Source: Ferrimonas lipolytica
Lineage (GTDB): Bacteria; Pseudomonadota; Gammaproteobacteria; Enterobacterales; Shewanellaceae
Direction: 5' to 3'
Length of the DNA stretch: 64,000 nucleotides
NCBI RefSeq assembly: GCF_012295575.1
Contig: NZ_CP051180.1
Span: 2,666,001-2,730,000 of the forward strand
The translations under genes were made by a program, and so were the position numbers. Positions 43,226 through 51,879 of this stretch are shown here, piece after piece; the first letter of the stretch is position 1, and every line of letters begins with the position of its first letter. Below the pieces are notes generated by a model that was given only the letters and a program-made list of their open reading frames with translations, made no database searches and was not told the origin of the DNA.

Positions 43226-43732
43226 ATGGATAAAAAATCATTTGGTCGGCAAGCCGGATTTACCCTAATTGAACTGGTTGTCGTGATTGTCATACTGGGG
43301 ATCTTAGCCGCCACCGCTGCACCGAAATTCATCGACCTGTCGAGCGATGCAATGGATGCTAAGCTAAAAGCAATGGAAGGATCGCTTAAAAGCGCCAATA
43401 CCCTCGTGTATTCAAAAGCATTACTGTCTGGTGAACACACAAAAGCCATCGGCGAAGTAGATATTGCAGGTGTAAAAGTCGCCACTATTTATGGCTATCT
43501 AGCGCCATCAACTACCGCAGTGAAAGCCGCTATCGATGCTGACTTTGCCGACATTGGTGGTCCCACCGATAGCTTTGATGCCGATTATGGCATTTATGGG
43601 GAAGCAACAACTAAACCAACGTCGGTCTTAGGTATTGCCGCAGATTCGAGTGGTTCAGGCTTTCAATGCCTGTTGTTATACAGCATTGCTACTGACAATA
43701 AGCCCGCTTATAACAGTGTAGATTGCGAATAG
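43226..43732 (+). CDS. MSHA-like type IV pilin, orphan 1
   Basis: 168 aa. Short positively charged leader (MDKKSFGRQAG) with the prepilin peptidase site G|FTLIELVVVIVILG; Glu at mature position 5. Mature domain about 150 aa with two cysteines near the C terminus (FQCLLLY...DCE). It resembles MSHA major pilin. GGAG seven bases before ATG. No pilus assembly genes are nearby, so it must use machinery encoded elsewhere. Confidence 0.9.
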   Translation: MDKKSFGRQAGFTLIELVVVIVILGILAATAAPKFIDLSSDAMDAKLKAMEGSLKSANTLVYSKALLSGEHTKAIGEVDIAGVKVATIYGYLAPSTTAVKAAIDADFADIGGPTDSFDADYGIYGEATTKPTSVLGIAADSSGSGFQCLLLYSIATDNKPAYNSVDCE

Positions 43733-43854
43733 TTTATTGAAACTTTCCCATGGATGCCGTTGCCACCACGAGATAACTCAGTTAAGCACAATAGTCGTTA
43801 TCATCTTAGACTTAAGGCCAGCCTCAAAAGCTAACAACGCCACAGTTAATTAAT

Positions 43855-44146
43855 GGCTGTGTCACAGTTAAATGTTGAGGTTTATATCAAGCCTTCGGCT
43901 CTATCGATTGCAGCACTCTTAAGGGGTTATGTCGCGGTGGCGACAGCACATTCTTGTATGCATTAGGGGGGGAGCTTCGCCCCCTTTGGAATCCCCCTTG
44001 CCTTAGGTCGCACTCCAAAACGCTTCGCTGAACTGCTCCAATGCGGCAGAAGATCAATAGCGGTAGTGTTTTACCCTTGTATCGTGACTCGCCTAGCCAG
44101 TGCTTTAACTGCCTTGGAAAGAACAACACTTAGTTGGTACACAGCC
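43855..44146 (-). mobile_element. MITE-like repeat, copy H
   Basis: 292 bp in inverted orientation, both ends present. Perfect 8-bp flanking duplication TAATTAAT (43847-43854 and 44147-44154). It lies about 120 bp after orphan pilin 1. The gap 44155-44247 holds nothing I can name. Confidence 0.93.
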
Positions 44147-44247
44147 TAATTAATGCCACTGCCGTCGCTCTAATAGCTAACAAGCCGCGTTATTGCTAGG
44201 TCAGTAGCAAGTTACCGTTCGATTTAGTGCTACAGCAAAACGATAAC

Positions 44248-44275
44248 AAACAGGGACGCCTAAGCGTCCCTGTTT
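44248..44275 (-). terminator. Terminator of the MDR oxidoreductase gene
   Basis: AAACAGGGACGC/GCGTCCCTGTTT, a 12-bp perfect stem, 40 bp after the stop; TTTGTT follows on the minus strand. Confidence 0.88.
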
Positions 44276-44314
44276 CATTGCTGCCACTAGTGCTAACTAG
44301 CCACAATAATCAGA

Positions 44315-45319
44315 TTAAAACCCTTCCAGCACGATCTTTCCAATCGCCTTCTGCGATTCGAGTAAGCGGTGTGCTTTAAGCAAGTTTGCAGCATTAATGG
44401 TACCGAAGTGCTCACCAACAGTGGTTTTCAGATCACCAGCATCAACCAAGTCAGCAACCTTATTCAGTAGCTGCTGCTGAGCAATCATATCGTCAGTAGT
44501 AAACATCGAACGAGTGTACATAAACTCCCAATGCAGCGAGATGCTCTTTTGCTTCAGAGCACGAATATCAAACACCTGTGGATCATCAATCAAACCAAAC
44601 TGACCTTGTGGTTTCAGTGATTTAACGATCTCCTGCAGGTGATCATCGCTGTTGGTTAGGCCGGCAACGTAATCGACCTCATCGATACCAATGGCTTTGA
44701 GCTCTTCACTCAGCGGGTTGCGGTGGTTGATAACATGGTCAACACCCAACTGCTTGAGCCAATCTGAGCTTTCGGTGCGAGAGGCGGTACCAATCACTTC
44801 CAAATTAGTCAGTTTTTTCGCCAACTGCACCAAGATAGAGCCGACACCACCTGCAGCTCCTACTACTAACAGTTTCTTGGGTTCTGTAGTGGCGACCTGC
44901 AAGCGATCGAACAGCAACTCGTAGGCTGTAATTGCCGTTAATGGCATTGCTGCAGCTTCAGCGAAGCTAAGGCTCGCAGGCTTGCGGCCAACAATGCGTT
45001 CATCAACCAACTGGAATTCAGCGTTACTGCCAGAGCGAGTCAGGTCGCCGGCGTAGAACACCTCATCACCCACTTTAAAGTCAGTAACACCGTCGCCAAC
45101 GGCGGTAACAATGCCAGCGGCATCCCAACCGATCACTTTCCAATCACCCGCTGCTGGGGCCACATTGGTGCGGATTTTGGTGTCGACCGGATTTACTGAT
45201 ATCGCTTTGACTTCAACCAACAGATCCCGGCCTGCAGCTTGAGGCTGATCTAAGGTAATGTCTGTTAAGGCATTTTCGTTGTCTGCACTCAAGCATTGTT
45301 GGTAACCGATGGCTTTCAT
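44315..45319 (-). CDS. Zinc-independent MDR-family quinone oxidoreductase-like protein
   Basis: 334 aa with the medium-chain dehydrogenase fold: GroES-like N domain (VEVKAISVNPVDTKIR, GWDAAGIVTAVGDGV), Rossmann motif VVGAAGGVGSILVQLAK, then GVDHVINHRNPL. Catalytic zinc cysteines are absent, placing it with quinone oxidoreductase/YogA-type NADPH enzymes. Divergent from a LysR gene with an inverted repeat between them, a classic regulator-target pair. Confidence 0.88.
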   Translation of the reverse strand: MKAIGYQQCLSADNENALTDITLDQPQAAGRDLLVEVKAISVNPVDTKIRTNVAPAAGDWKVIGWDAAGIVTAVGDGVTDFKVGDEVFYAGDLTRSGSNAEFQLVDERIVGRKPASLSFAEAAAMPLTAITAYELLFDRLQVATTEPKKLLVVGAAGGVGSILVQLAKKLTNLEVIGTASRTESSDWLKQLGVDHVINHRNPLSEELKAIGIDEVDYVAGLTNSDDHLQEIVKSLKPQGQFGLIDDPQVFDIRALKQKSISLHWEFMYTRSMFTTDDMIAQQQLLNKVADLVDAGDLKTTVGEHFGTINAANLLKAHRLLESQKAIGKIVLEGF

Positions 45320-45344
45320 TGGGTAGTTCCTATTGTGAGATCCG

Positions 45345-45360
45345 CGGTCTACATAGACCG
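45345..45360. promoter_or_regulatory. Inverted repeat between MDR and LysR genes
   Basis: CGGTCTA-CA-TAGACCG, 7-bp perfect arms, 25 bp upstream of the MDR start; probable operator of the adjacent LysR protein. Confidence 0.5.
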
Positions 45361-45447
45361 ATATCGTGACGTTGTGATTACTTTAGTTGATCACTTGAAT
45401 TTGAAAAAGTAGGCTTTTATAGAATTACTATTAAAAAAATATTGAAA

Positions 45448-46347
45448 ATGAAATCGATGCAAGCGCTGCGAATTTTTGTCGAAACCGCACGATTGGGTAG
45501 TTTATCTGCAGCGGCTCGGCTACTAGAACTGAGCCCTGCGGTTAGCAGCGCAGCAGTTAAACGGCTAGAGCAAGAGCTAGGGCACGAGCTGTTTGTCCGG
45601 TCGACTCGTCAATTACGCTTAACCCAACAGGGAGAACGCTTTCTAATTAGCGCCCAGCAAGCCCTAGATCTGATTGAAGATGGGGTAGCTGCTGTGCGTG
45701 ATAACGCCGTTGACCTGTCAGGCCAGATCAGCATTTCTGCTCCCTCAGACTTTGGCCGTAACCTGTTAAGTCCCTGGCTGGCTGAATTTATGCAACTGCA
45801 CCCACACTTAACGATTCGGTTACACCTAAACGACAGCCTGACCGATCTTTACCGTCAACCGGTCGACTTAATGCTGCGCTATGGACAACCCAACGATTCC
45901 TCGTTGGTAGCGCTACCATTAACCAACGATAACGTCCGAATACTGTGTGCCTCCCCTGCTTATATTACTGCCTATGGTGAGCCCCAATCCCCCCACCAAT
46001 TAACACAGCATAACTGTCTTTGCTTTGCCCTAGACAGTACCACCTTTAATAAATGGCAACTGCACGATAATCAGCAAGCACTCAGTATCAAGGTTAGTGG
46101 TGACCGCATTGCTAACGACGGTGAGTTAGTGCATCGCTGGGCGCTTGCTGGCTACGGCGTTGCATTCAAATCAATCGTCGATATTTATGACGACTTACAA
46201 TCAGGAAAACTAATCCGTTTATGCCACTCTTGGCAAAGTAGAACTGTCCCTCTTAACCTTCTGTGTGCCAGCCGCAGTCAATTAAACCCAACCATCAGAG
46301 CCCTACAGCAGTTTTTATCAATGAAGATAAAACAGCGAATCGATTGA
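45448..46347 (+). CDS. LysR-family regulator divergent from MDR gene
   Basis: About 299 aa. HTH: MQALRIFVETARLGSLSAAARLLELSPAVSSAAVKRLEQELGHE region; effector domain with GQISISAPSDFGRNLLSPWL and GYGVAFKSIVDIYDDL, typical of the CrgA/AaeR-like subgroup. The start is uncertain among TTG 45442, ATG 45448 and ATG 45457, and the ribosome-binding site is weak. Probably regulates the divergent MDR oxidoreductase gene. Confidence 0.88.
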   Translation: MKSMQALRIFVETARLGSLSAAARLLELSPAVSSAAVKRLEQELGHELFVRSTRQLRLTQQGERFLISAQQALDLIEDGVAAVRDNAVDLSGQISISAPSDFGRNLLSPWLAEFMQLHPHLTIRLHLNDSLTDLYRQPVDLMLRYGQPNDSSLVALPLTNDNVRILCASPAYITAYGEPQSPHQLTQHNCLCFALDSTTFNKWQLHDNQQALSIKVSGDRIANDGELVHRWALAGYGVAFKSIVDIYDDLQSGKLIRLCHSWQSRTVPLNLLCASRSQLNPTIRALQQFLSMKIKQRID

Positions 46348-46533
46348 GCGAAAACTACAGAAAATAGCGGTTGCTGAATCACATTAATAACAGTAAACCG
46401 CTCACTACTTCGATTAAAAATAAAACGTAAGATACTGATGCTTAACCCTTTAACTTCAATAACCCCAAGGGGAAATGTATCCTTGCACGCCTTAGCGTTT
46501 GCTCGACCAAAGCGTCAATAAAATGGAGTTAAC

Positions 46534-48447
46534 ATGGCCTACGAACACGGCTCACTGGATCTCGGATTACGCAATCCGTTTCGATTTGAAGGGACTATCC
46601 GCGCTATGCGCGGCATCTTAACCACCGCACTTGGGGTATTAGTTCTCTTAGCCGTAACCAGCGCGGTACAGCAGCACCAAGTGTTTGGCTGGATCACTGC
46701 AATAACCGGCTTCTTGCTCCTCAGTAGCGGGCTGTGGACATTAGGCAGCGGCTTGATGCAAACCCTGCGCTTTTTTGTCGGTCGTTCCGTGCCGACCTCA
46801 TTAGCCTACAACAACGCCAAATCAGAAGCCGATAGCGCTAAAGCTGAAGAAGCCGATGTTGCTTACGATGGTGCTCAGCTTGAGCAGATGTTGGTGGGGC
46901 GCAAAAACCTTACCTTTACCGAGCCACAAGGGTTGATCGCACGTCTCATCCATACCTTGTTTCCAAAGCTTACCTTTGTGCCATACCCAATTCGCAACAT
47001 GGCCCAACAACTGACCGACACCTTAGCGCAAACACTGGTGGCAATTGTAGTGTTTGGCTTAGCCAGTTTTGTACTCAGCAGTGGTTTAGTGGGGGGCAAC
47101 CATGCATCGATATTAACGCCTATCATCTCAACCCTATTTCTCGGTTACTTGATGATCATTTGGTTCAAGGCCGGTAAACCTATCTCCCGCAACGTCGCGA
47201 ACGGGGCACAATCTCGTGGAGCCTCTGGTCTTGCTCGTACCCTAGTGCTAGCGGTGACTCTGCCTACGGCAGCTGCCATGGGATTAAGCCATATGCTGGA
47301 ACAGCGTTGGGCACGCAACATCGGCAACCTATTCCAACCGATGGAACAGCTAGATAATGGTGAGCTATTTGTCGCTGGTACCGTATCAACCATCTACCAT
47401 AACGTCAGTAACTCCCAGTGGATTATGGCCATCACAGTGTTGGCCCTACTGACCTGTGCTTTAATCACGGTATTGATTGCCCACCGTTGCCGCCATGCCG
47501 ATCCCATAACTCAGGTTTCTGAACTGCGGGAGAATTGGCAGGAGTCCGTGCACCCGCGGGAGATCTTCATCAACCTCGACTCAATGGTAATGGCTAACCG
47601 TCGTTACAAAGAGGTGCCAAACCGAATTTACCGTAGCCTCAAACCGATGCTGAAGGAGCAATCTAACGGCAAAGGCGCATTCTATGGCGAGACTATTCAA
47701 GAGACTCAACCTCGCGCAAAACCTATTGTTATCGACGGGTTACCTAAGGCAATGCGAATTACCGGCACGGTAGTTGGCCAACTGCTAATGCTGGCAGCCG
47801 CAGTTGTCTTGTTCAGCAACTACGAGACACTGATTAATCTGACTCAGTGGGTGTTTGAAGCCAATAACCTGCGAGACAAAGATCCTTATGCCGAAGCCGT
47901 AAGCTTGGGCACCCAAATTGCGACAATGATTAACGCCTTAATTGCCATGGCGATATTGGCAATGTTTGGCCGTATGTTAACTAACCTAACGCACGTATTT
48001 TGGAGTGAATTCCAATTCGAATCGCAGCTTATCTACTTCAAGTGCGAAGGCACTTATACCGAAAGCACCATCTCAACCGGTAAAGGGATCTACGATTCAA
48101 CCCAATCTGAAAACGTTATCTGTCGCTCATCGATGACCCCATGGGTGGTTACTGCCACCGCCATTAGCTCAACCTTTGCCGGTGTAGGTAGCAAAAACTT
48201 AGAGCAACCGCGTCACCTTATGGCACTGCACAGCAATGACAATGATATGAGTGAAATCGTTAACGATCTGCGTGGTTACCTCAAATCTCGCCAAACCATC
48301 GCCAACCTAAACACTGAAGCCGACATCGAAGCTGCAGCGCAGATCCATAGCATCAATGAACAAAGCCGCGCTATGCCAACGCAAGGCCTAGCACAAACTC
48401 AGGCGGCCTTAGGTGCAAACCAGCAACAACTAGAACACCAAGAATAA
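46534..48447 (+). CDS. Uncharacterised polytopic membrane protein (unknown system, gene 1)
   Basis: 637 aa; I do not recognise the family. The N terminus MAYEHGSLDLGLRNPFRFEG precedes TM1 (about 27-45) and TM2 (51-73), then an acidic Ala-rich stretch (about 95-115), TM pairs near 165-185 and 195-215, further segments near 245, 300-320 and 415-435, and one near 470-490. The last 140 residues are soluble, with FKCEGTYTESTISTGKGIYD and a Gln/Ala-rich tail. ATGGAGTTAAC precedes the ATG. An intercistronic palindrome and 47 bp separate it from a second membrane protein gene on the same strand, so the pair probably acts together. Confidence 0.8.
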   Translation: MAYEHGSLDLGLRNPFRFEGTIRAMRGILTTALGVLVLLAVTSAVQQHQVFGWITAITGFLLLSSGLWTLGSGLMQTLRFFVGRSVPTSLAYNNAKSEADSAKAEEADVAYDGAQLEQMLVGRKNLTFTEPQGLIARLIHTLFPKLTFVPYPIRNMAQQLTDTLAQTLVAIVVFGLASFVLSSGLVGGNHASILTPIISTLFLGYLMIIWFKAGKPISRNVANGAQSRGASGLARTLVLAVTLPTAAAMGLSHMLEQRWARNIGNLFQPMEQLDNGELFVAGTVSTIYHNVSNSQWIMAITVLALLTCALITVLIAHRCRHADPITQVSELRENWQESVHPREIFINLDSMVMANRRYKEVPNRIYRSLKPMLKEQSNGKGAFYGETIQETQPRAKPIVIDGLPKAMRITGTVVGQLLMLAAAVVLFSNYETLINLTQWVFEANNLRDKDPYAEAVSLGTQIATMINALIAMAILAMFGRMLTNLTHVFWSEFQFESQLIYFKCEGTYTESTISTGKGIYDSTQSENVICRSSMTPWVVTATAISSTFAGVGSKNLEQPRHLMALHSNDNDMSEIVNDLRGYLKSRQTIANLNTEADIEAAAQIHSINEQSRAMPTQGLAQTQAALGANQQQLEHQE

Positions 48448-48458
48448 TGTAACAACTG

Positions 48459-48474
48459 CGGCGCTTAAGCGCCG
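48459..48474 (+). terminator. Palindromic hairpin between the two membrane-protein genes
   Basis: CGGCGCTTAAGCGCCG, a perfect 16-bp palindrome followed by TATTTTG; attenuator or processing site within the pair. Confidence 0.55.
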
Positions 48475-48494
48475 TATTTTGATAGGAATTCCCG

Positions 48495-49259
48495 ATGGAT
48501 TCATTTGCAATAAAAGAGACTGTGGCCGGCAAAACCGTTGACTGCAATTGGTTCTACCGTAGTGGTACTTACGCTGGTGGTAAGGTTGAGACGCGAACCC
48601 GCACCACCGAAACGAATGGCCGTACCAAAGTCACCACGACTGAGTATGAAACCGTTAATATCCGTGGTACTGATGGTAAGATTTTTAGTGTGGTCAAAGA
48701 CGGCACAGCCAATATCCCCCAGGACACCTTAATTACCGTTTTCTATTACGAAACCAAAGATAAATACTGTCCAATGGCATTTTATGTCCATGACACCGAA
48801 CGACTAAACTATTTGGGTCAAACGGAGTGGAAGAAAGCCAAAAGCGCCGCGCTCAAGCGCGGATTGGCCGCTTCACTGTGGGGCAGTTTAATGAATGGGG
48901 CGAACTACATCAGTTCATTAGGCGCAGCAATCGCCACACCATTTTTAATTAAACTGCACCTGTTCGACCTCAACGATTATGTAATGTGGGGCGTCGGCAT
49001 CGCAATGCTGTTTGTTTATGTGCCCCTATTCTCGTTGGTTACCGATCGTTTAGGCGGCACTATTCGAGCAGATCAACCGCTAGAGGCGCTGCTCAAGCAG
49101 CAGATGTTTGCTCAGGCAGAAAAAATTGAAAAGGGCATGACCCGGCATCAGCAAAACAGTAACGAGCTTGCCTTTGCCGGTGCCGGACTTGCTGAAGGTG
49201 GGATAATAGATGGCGCTGTCGGTAACACCGATAATGATGGCTTTAAACCCATGATGTAA
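48495..49259 (+). CDS. Uncharacterised membrane protein (unknown system, gene 2)
   Basis: 254 aa, family not recognised. The N-terminal 110 residues are beta-rich and soluble, with NWFYRSGTYAGGKVETRTRT and IRGTDGKIFSVVKDGTANIP; two hydrophobic segments follow at about 133-153 and 163-185, then a charged helix and a Gly/Ala-rich tail (AFAGAGLAEGGIIDGAVG). A layout of soluble domain, membrane hairpin and low-complexity tail. AGGAATTCCCG precedes the ATG. Followed by a strong bidirectional terminator. Confidence 0.78.
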   Translation: MDSFAIKETVAGKTVDCNWFYRSGTYAGGKVETRTRTTETNGRTKVTTTEYETVNIRGTDGKIFSVVKDGTANIPQDTLITVFYYETKDKYCPMAFYVHDTERLNYLGQTEWKKAKSAALKRGLAASLWGSLMNGANYISSLGAAIATPFLIKLHLFDLNDYVMWGVGIAMLFVYVPLFSLVTDRLGGTIRADQPLEALLKQQMFAQAEKIEKGMTRHQQNSNELAFAGAGLAEGGIIDGAVGNTDNDGFKPMM

Positions 49260-49282
49260 ATCGTTGCCTAAAGCTCGAGGTG

Positions 49283-49318
49283 ACACCAACCTAACTGTGT
49301 ATACACTTAGGTTGGTGT
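49283..49318. terminator. Bidirectional terminator between convergent genes
   Basis: ACACCAACCTAA/TTAGGTTGGTGT, a 12-bp stem with an inner GTGTATACAC palindrome. Confidence 0.8.
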
Positions 49319-49326
49319 TCTCCTCA

Positions 49327-50121
49327 TTACAGCTTATTAGGGTGCTTTACTCGCTCTTGGTATAACTTCTCTAACGCTTCCGGCACTGTCATCAACTCAT
49401 TTTTATCGAGATAGCGTTCGACCGAATTAGTCACATAACGCACTGACTGATTATGCTGCTTGGCAAACGCTCGGCACTGGCTCCGCAGCTGACGCTGATA
49501 CAACGCTTGCTCCTGCTCTCGCTGAACCGCCATCACCACTGCTTCGAGGTTATTGTCGTGTTTTGCCAGTCCATCCACCAGTTTGGTTTGGCTAATGCCA
49601 TAGCGTTTACTCACCGCCACTAAGGCTTCTTTAATGCTATTAAATCGCTGTTCGAATACATGAATAGGAACCGGTGTCGGCGCGCTAGCCGCAACGATGG
49701 CACCATCCAACTCATAGGCAAAGCCTTGATAATTGCTACGTCGATGCGATTCTTCACCCAGCTTCATACCAGCACCCAAACTGTGGCTGAAACCATAATC
49801 CATCTGGGCCAGCTCATCTTGGTTCCAACGCAGATAAACCCCTATCGATTTAGCGTATTTTGCAGCGATCTTGGTGTGGACTAACTCGCGCCGCTGTTGC
49901 ACCAATCCCATACTGCACTTTTTCAAAAAAGTCGCACACTCCTTACAGGCGGGAACCTGTAAATTGTCGGCACTCGCTTGGCGATAATGGAAGGATTGCC
50001 AATGCGCTTGAGGAGGGGCAAAGTCAAATTCCGTCGCTAAACAGCCACAATAAAAACAGGTATGAAAATCACCGCCATTAGCGGCTCTAAGCTGGCGATA
50101 GCGTTGGTCTGATGGAGTCAT
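49327..50121 (-). CDS. Zinc-finger (degenerate HNH-like) protein of unknown function
   Basis: 264 aa. The N-terminal 70 residues contain CFYCGC and, about 35 residues later, CKECATFLKKC, two zinc-binding knuckles placed as in HNH/treble-clef nucleases. The intervening FDFAPPQAHW occupies the position of the HNH catalytic segment but lacks a clear H-N pair, so nuclease activity is doubtful. The rest is a basic helical region (KYGISQTKLVDGL, KQHNQSVRYVTNSVERYLDK) suggestive of nucleic-acid binding. No partner gene is adjacent on the same strand. Confidence 0.7.
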   Translation of the reverse strand: MTPSDQRYRQLRAANGGDFHTCFYCGCLATEFDFAPPQAHWQSFHYRQASADNLQVPACKECATFLKKCSMGLVQQRRELVHTKIAAKYAKSIGVYLRWNQDELAQMDYGFSHSLGAGMKLGEESHRRSNYQGFAYELDGAIVAASAPTPVPIHVFEQRFNSIKEALVAVSKRYGISQTKLVDGLAKHDNNLEAVVMAVQREQEQALYQRQLRSQCRAFAKQHNQSVRYVTNSVERYLDKNELMTVPEALEKLYQERVKHPNKL

Positions 50122-50168
50122 AGGGAGTAAAGAACTTTCAATTGCTAAAGGTTAATAACCTAACGGTG

Positions 50169-50465
50169 TTAGACCAGCTTGCCCAACTGATGCACAACGG
50201 TGGGTTTGGCGATCGCAGCGGCCATGGCCTGACGGTAAGCGTCCATATGCGGAGCCACTTTATGGCTTTCCCAGTGGCTCCGACTTTGCCAGTTTTCAAA
50301 CAACAGGAATACCGAAGGATCATTATGGTCTTGGTGTAAGTCGTATTGCAGGCAGCCCTCCTCCGCCCGAGTAGCTGCAACAACGATCAACAGTTGCGCT
50401 TTAACAAACTCCAACTGTTGTGGCTTAGCGACAATGGTTGCCACGATCGTTAATGGTACCGACAT
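50169..50465 (-). CDS. Antibiotic-biosynthesis-monooxygenase (ABM) domain protein
   Basis: 98-aa dimeric ferredoxin-like ABM protein: TIVATIVAKPQQLEFVKAQL, then EEGCLQYDLHQDHNDPSVFLLFENW and HMDAY, matching YgiN-type putative quinol monooxygenases. Cytoplasmic. A second, tandem-domain ABM protein is encoded at 56442-57065. Confidence 0.9.
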   Translation of the reverse strand: MSVPLTIVATIVAKPQQLEFVKAQLLIVVAATRAEEGCLQYDLHQDHNDPSVFLLFENWQSRSHWESHKVAPHMDAYRQAMAAAIAKPTVVHQLGKLV

Positions 50466-50601
50466 CTGTTCTTTCCTTTGGATGAATACTGACTAACGTC
50501 GCCATTTTACCCTAATGAGGCCACTAGGGTGGCAAAACCAAACTGCAAATATTACTCACCTAGCTTGGCACTAGGTCAGCTAAAGCACTTTTAAGTCGAT
50601 A

Positions 50602-51111
50602 TTACTCCGCATCAACCAGCGCTAATGCTCGTTGATAGGTATGTTCATCAAGTGGGTCGAGATGCTCACTTACGCTAGCCATAATGGCTGAAATGGCTGT
50701 GCTTTTAGCATGGATATCGGTACCGCTACTGAGCACAGCACCGTATTGATGTTCTATCGATTTATAGACCTTACCAAGGTGTTGATAATGGCCAGCCTTG
50801 TGCTGACAGCCATCAAGGCATTGCGTTTTATCCACCGCCACCGTTGCAATTGCGATCAGAAACACCACAATCTCGATCATGCCTATAGTGCCGATAGTAA
50901 GCTCTTCACCAAAGGTACCAATCAATAACAACAACATCCCTAATCCCAAGGCGATGGCTAATAAATTAGACAGGATCCACCATCGTTCTGATTTAATGTG
51001 AAACTCTTTAGCCAACATGAAGTAAGCGGTTTTATGCACCCTAGCTCGGTGAACTTGTTCCAGTAAGTACGTCTTTTCAGTATTGGTAAACACCGTTGTA
51101 TCTTTCGTCAT
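50602..51111 (-). CDS. Small two-TM protein, SLATT-like
   Basis: 169 aa from the ATG at 51111 (AGGGG upstream). A helical N terminus (TYLLEQVHRARVHKTAYFML) leads into two adjacent membrane segments (about 48-66 and 75-93) and a C-terminal helical domain (HYQHLGKVYKSIEHQYG). This resembles SLATT-domain proteins, the two-TM effectors often found with nucleotide-second-messenger defence genes. No CD-NTase or SLOG partner is adjacent, so the assignment and any defence role are tentative. Confidence 0.6.
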   Translation of the reverse strand: MTKDTTVFTNTEKTYLLEQVHRARVHKTAYFMLAKEFHIKSERWWILSNLLAIALGLGMLLLLIGTFGEELTIGTIGMIEIVVFLIAIATVAVDKTQCLDGCQHKAGHYQHLGKVYKSIEHQYGAVLSSGTDIHAKSTAISAIMASVSEHLDPLDEHTYQRALALVDAE

Positions 51112-51243
51112 TAGCAACCCCTACCTTAGCCTTCAATATCAAGTTCGACACCAATGAGTAAGCAAAGCGGAAATTAACAACGACTCCGACAGCACGACAT
51201 GCTAACTACCTTAGTTATTTGGGTAAGTATAGAGTTTGACTTA

Positions 51244-51279
51244 AAAACAGTGGTGCCACTTAGGTGTCATCACTGTTTT
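51244..51279 (-). terminator. Terminator after the GNAT remnant
   Basis: On the minus strand AAAACAGTG/CACTGTTTT with further pairing inside, then a T. Confidence 0.65.
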
Positions 51280-51284
51280 CAAAC

Positions 51285-51494
51285 TCAAATTTTTGGCTCG
51301 AATAAGGTCAAACACTTCAACATCGCTACCTGTTTTACTTCGCTGCCAAACAACATTGGCTCCATTAGATAGCCACCTTCAATGTAACCTTGCTCTCGAT
51401 AAAGCAACGAACGCTGCGGTATATTGCCAACACTACCTTCATTGCTCTTCCCTGCTTCGCTGGTACCAGTGCTGCAGCACCAATAACATTTCTT
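51285..51494 (-). pseudogene. Possible GNAT acetyltransferase C-terminal remnant
   Basis: An open minus-strand frame of about 69 codons without a plausible start ends in RSLLYREQGYIEGGYLME, PMLFGSEVKQVAML and a stop, followed by a terminator. It reads like the C terminus of a GNAT acetyltransferase whose 5' part has been lost. The remaining 51495-51879 gap has no supportable gene except the catalase leader. Confidence 0.4.
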
Positions 51495-51879
51495 TTAGAC
51501 AGTTGTTACCCAACTGAGTTGACTAACAGCGAACAGCACCTCAAGTCACAATCAATTCACAACTCACACAAATTACCACCACCAATCAAAAACAATATGC
51601 AGTCCGGTTGGTTAAGTTGTAATCGAAGTTGCCGCTAAATTGGGCTCGCCGCCATCAACCCCCAATTGAAATGGCATCGTGGTCGCGAAAAGATGTAACC
51701 CACTCGTTAAGTTCATTAACTCCCTGCATCAACCAACCACCGAAGTGCAACCACATTTACAGATTAATACAATCTATTCCAATCTATTTTAAGTTGATCA
51801 AGATCAACTACATTAGTCTGCAGTTGCCAAATACTTGCTCTCGCCTCCAAAAAATTTGGCTCTTATCAGGAAGGTTATT

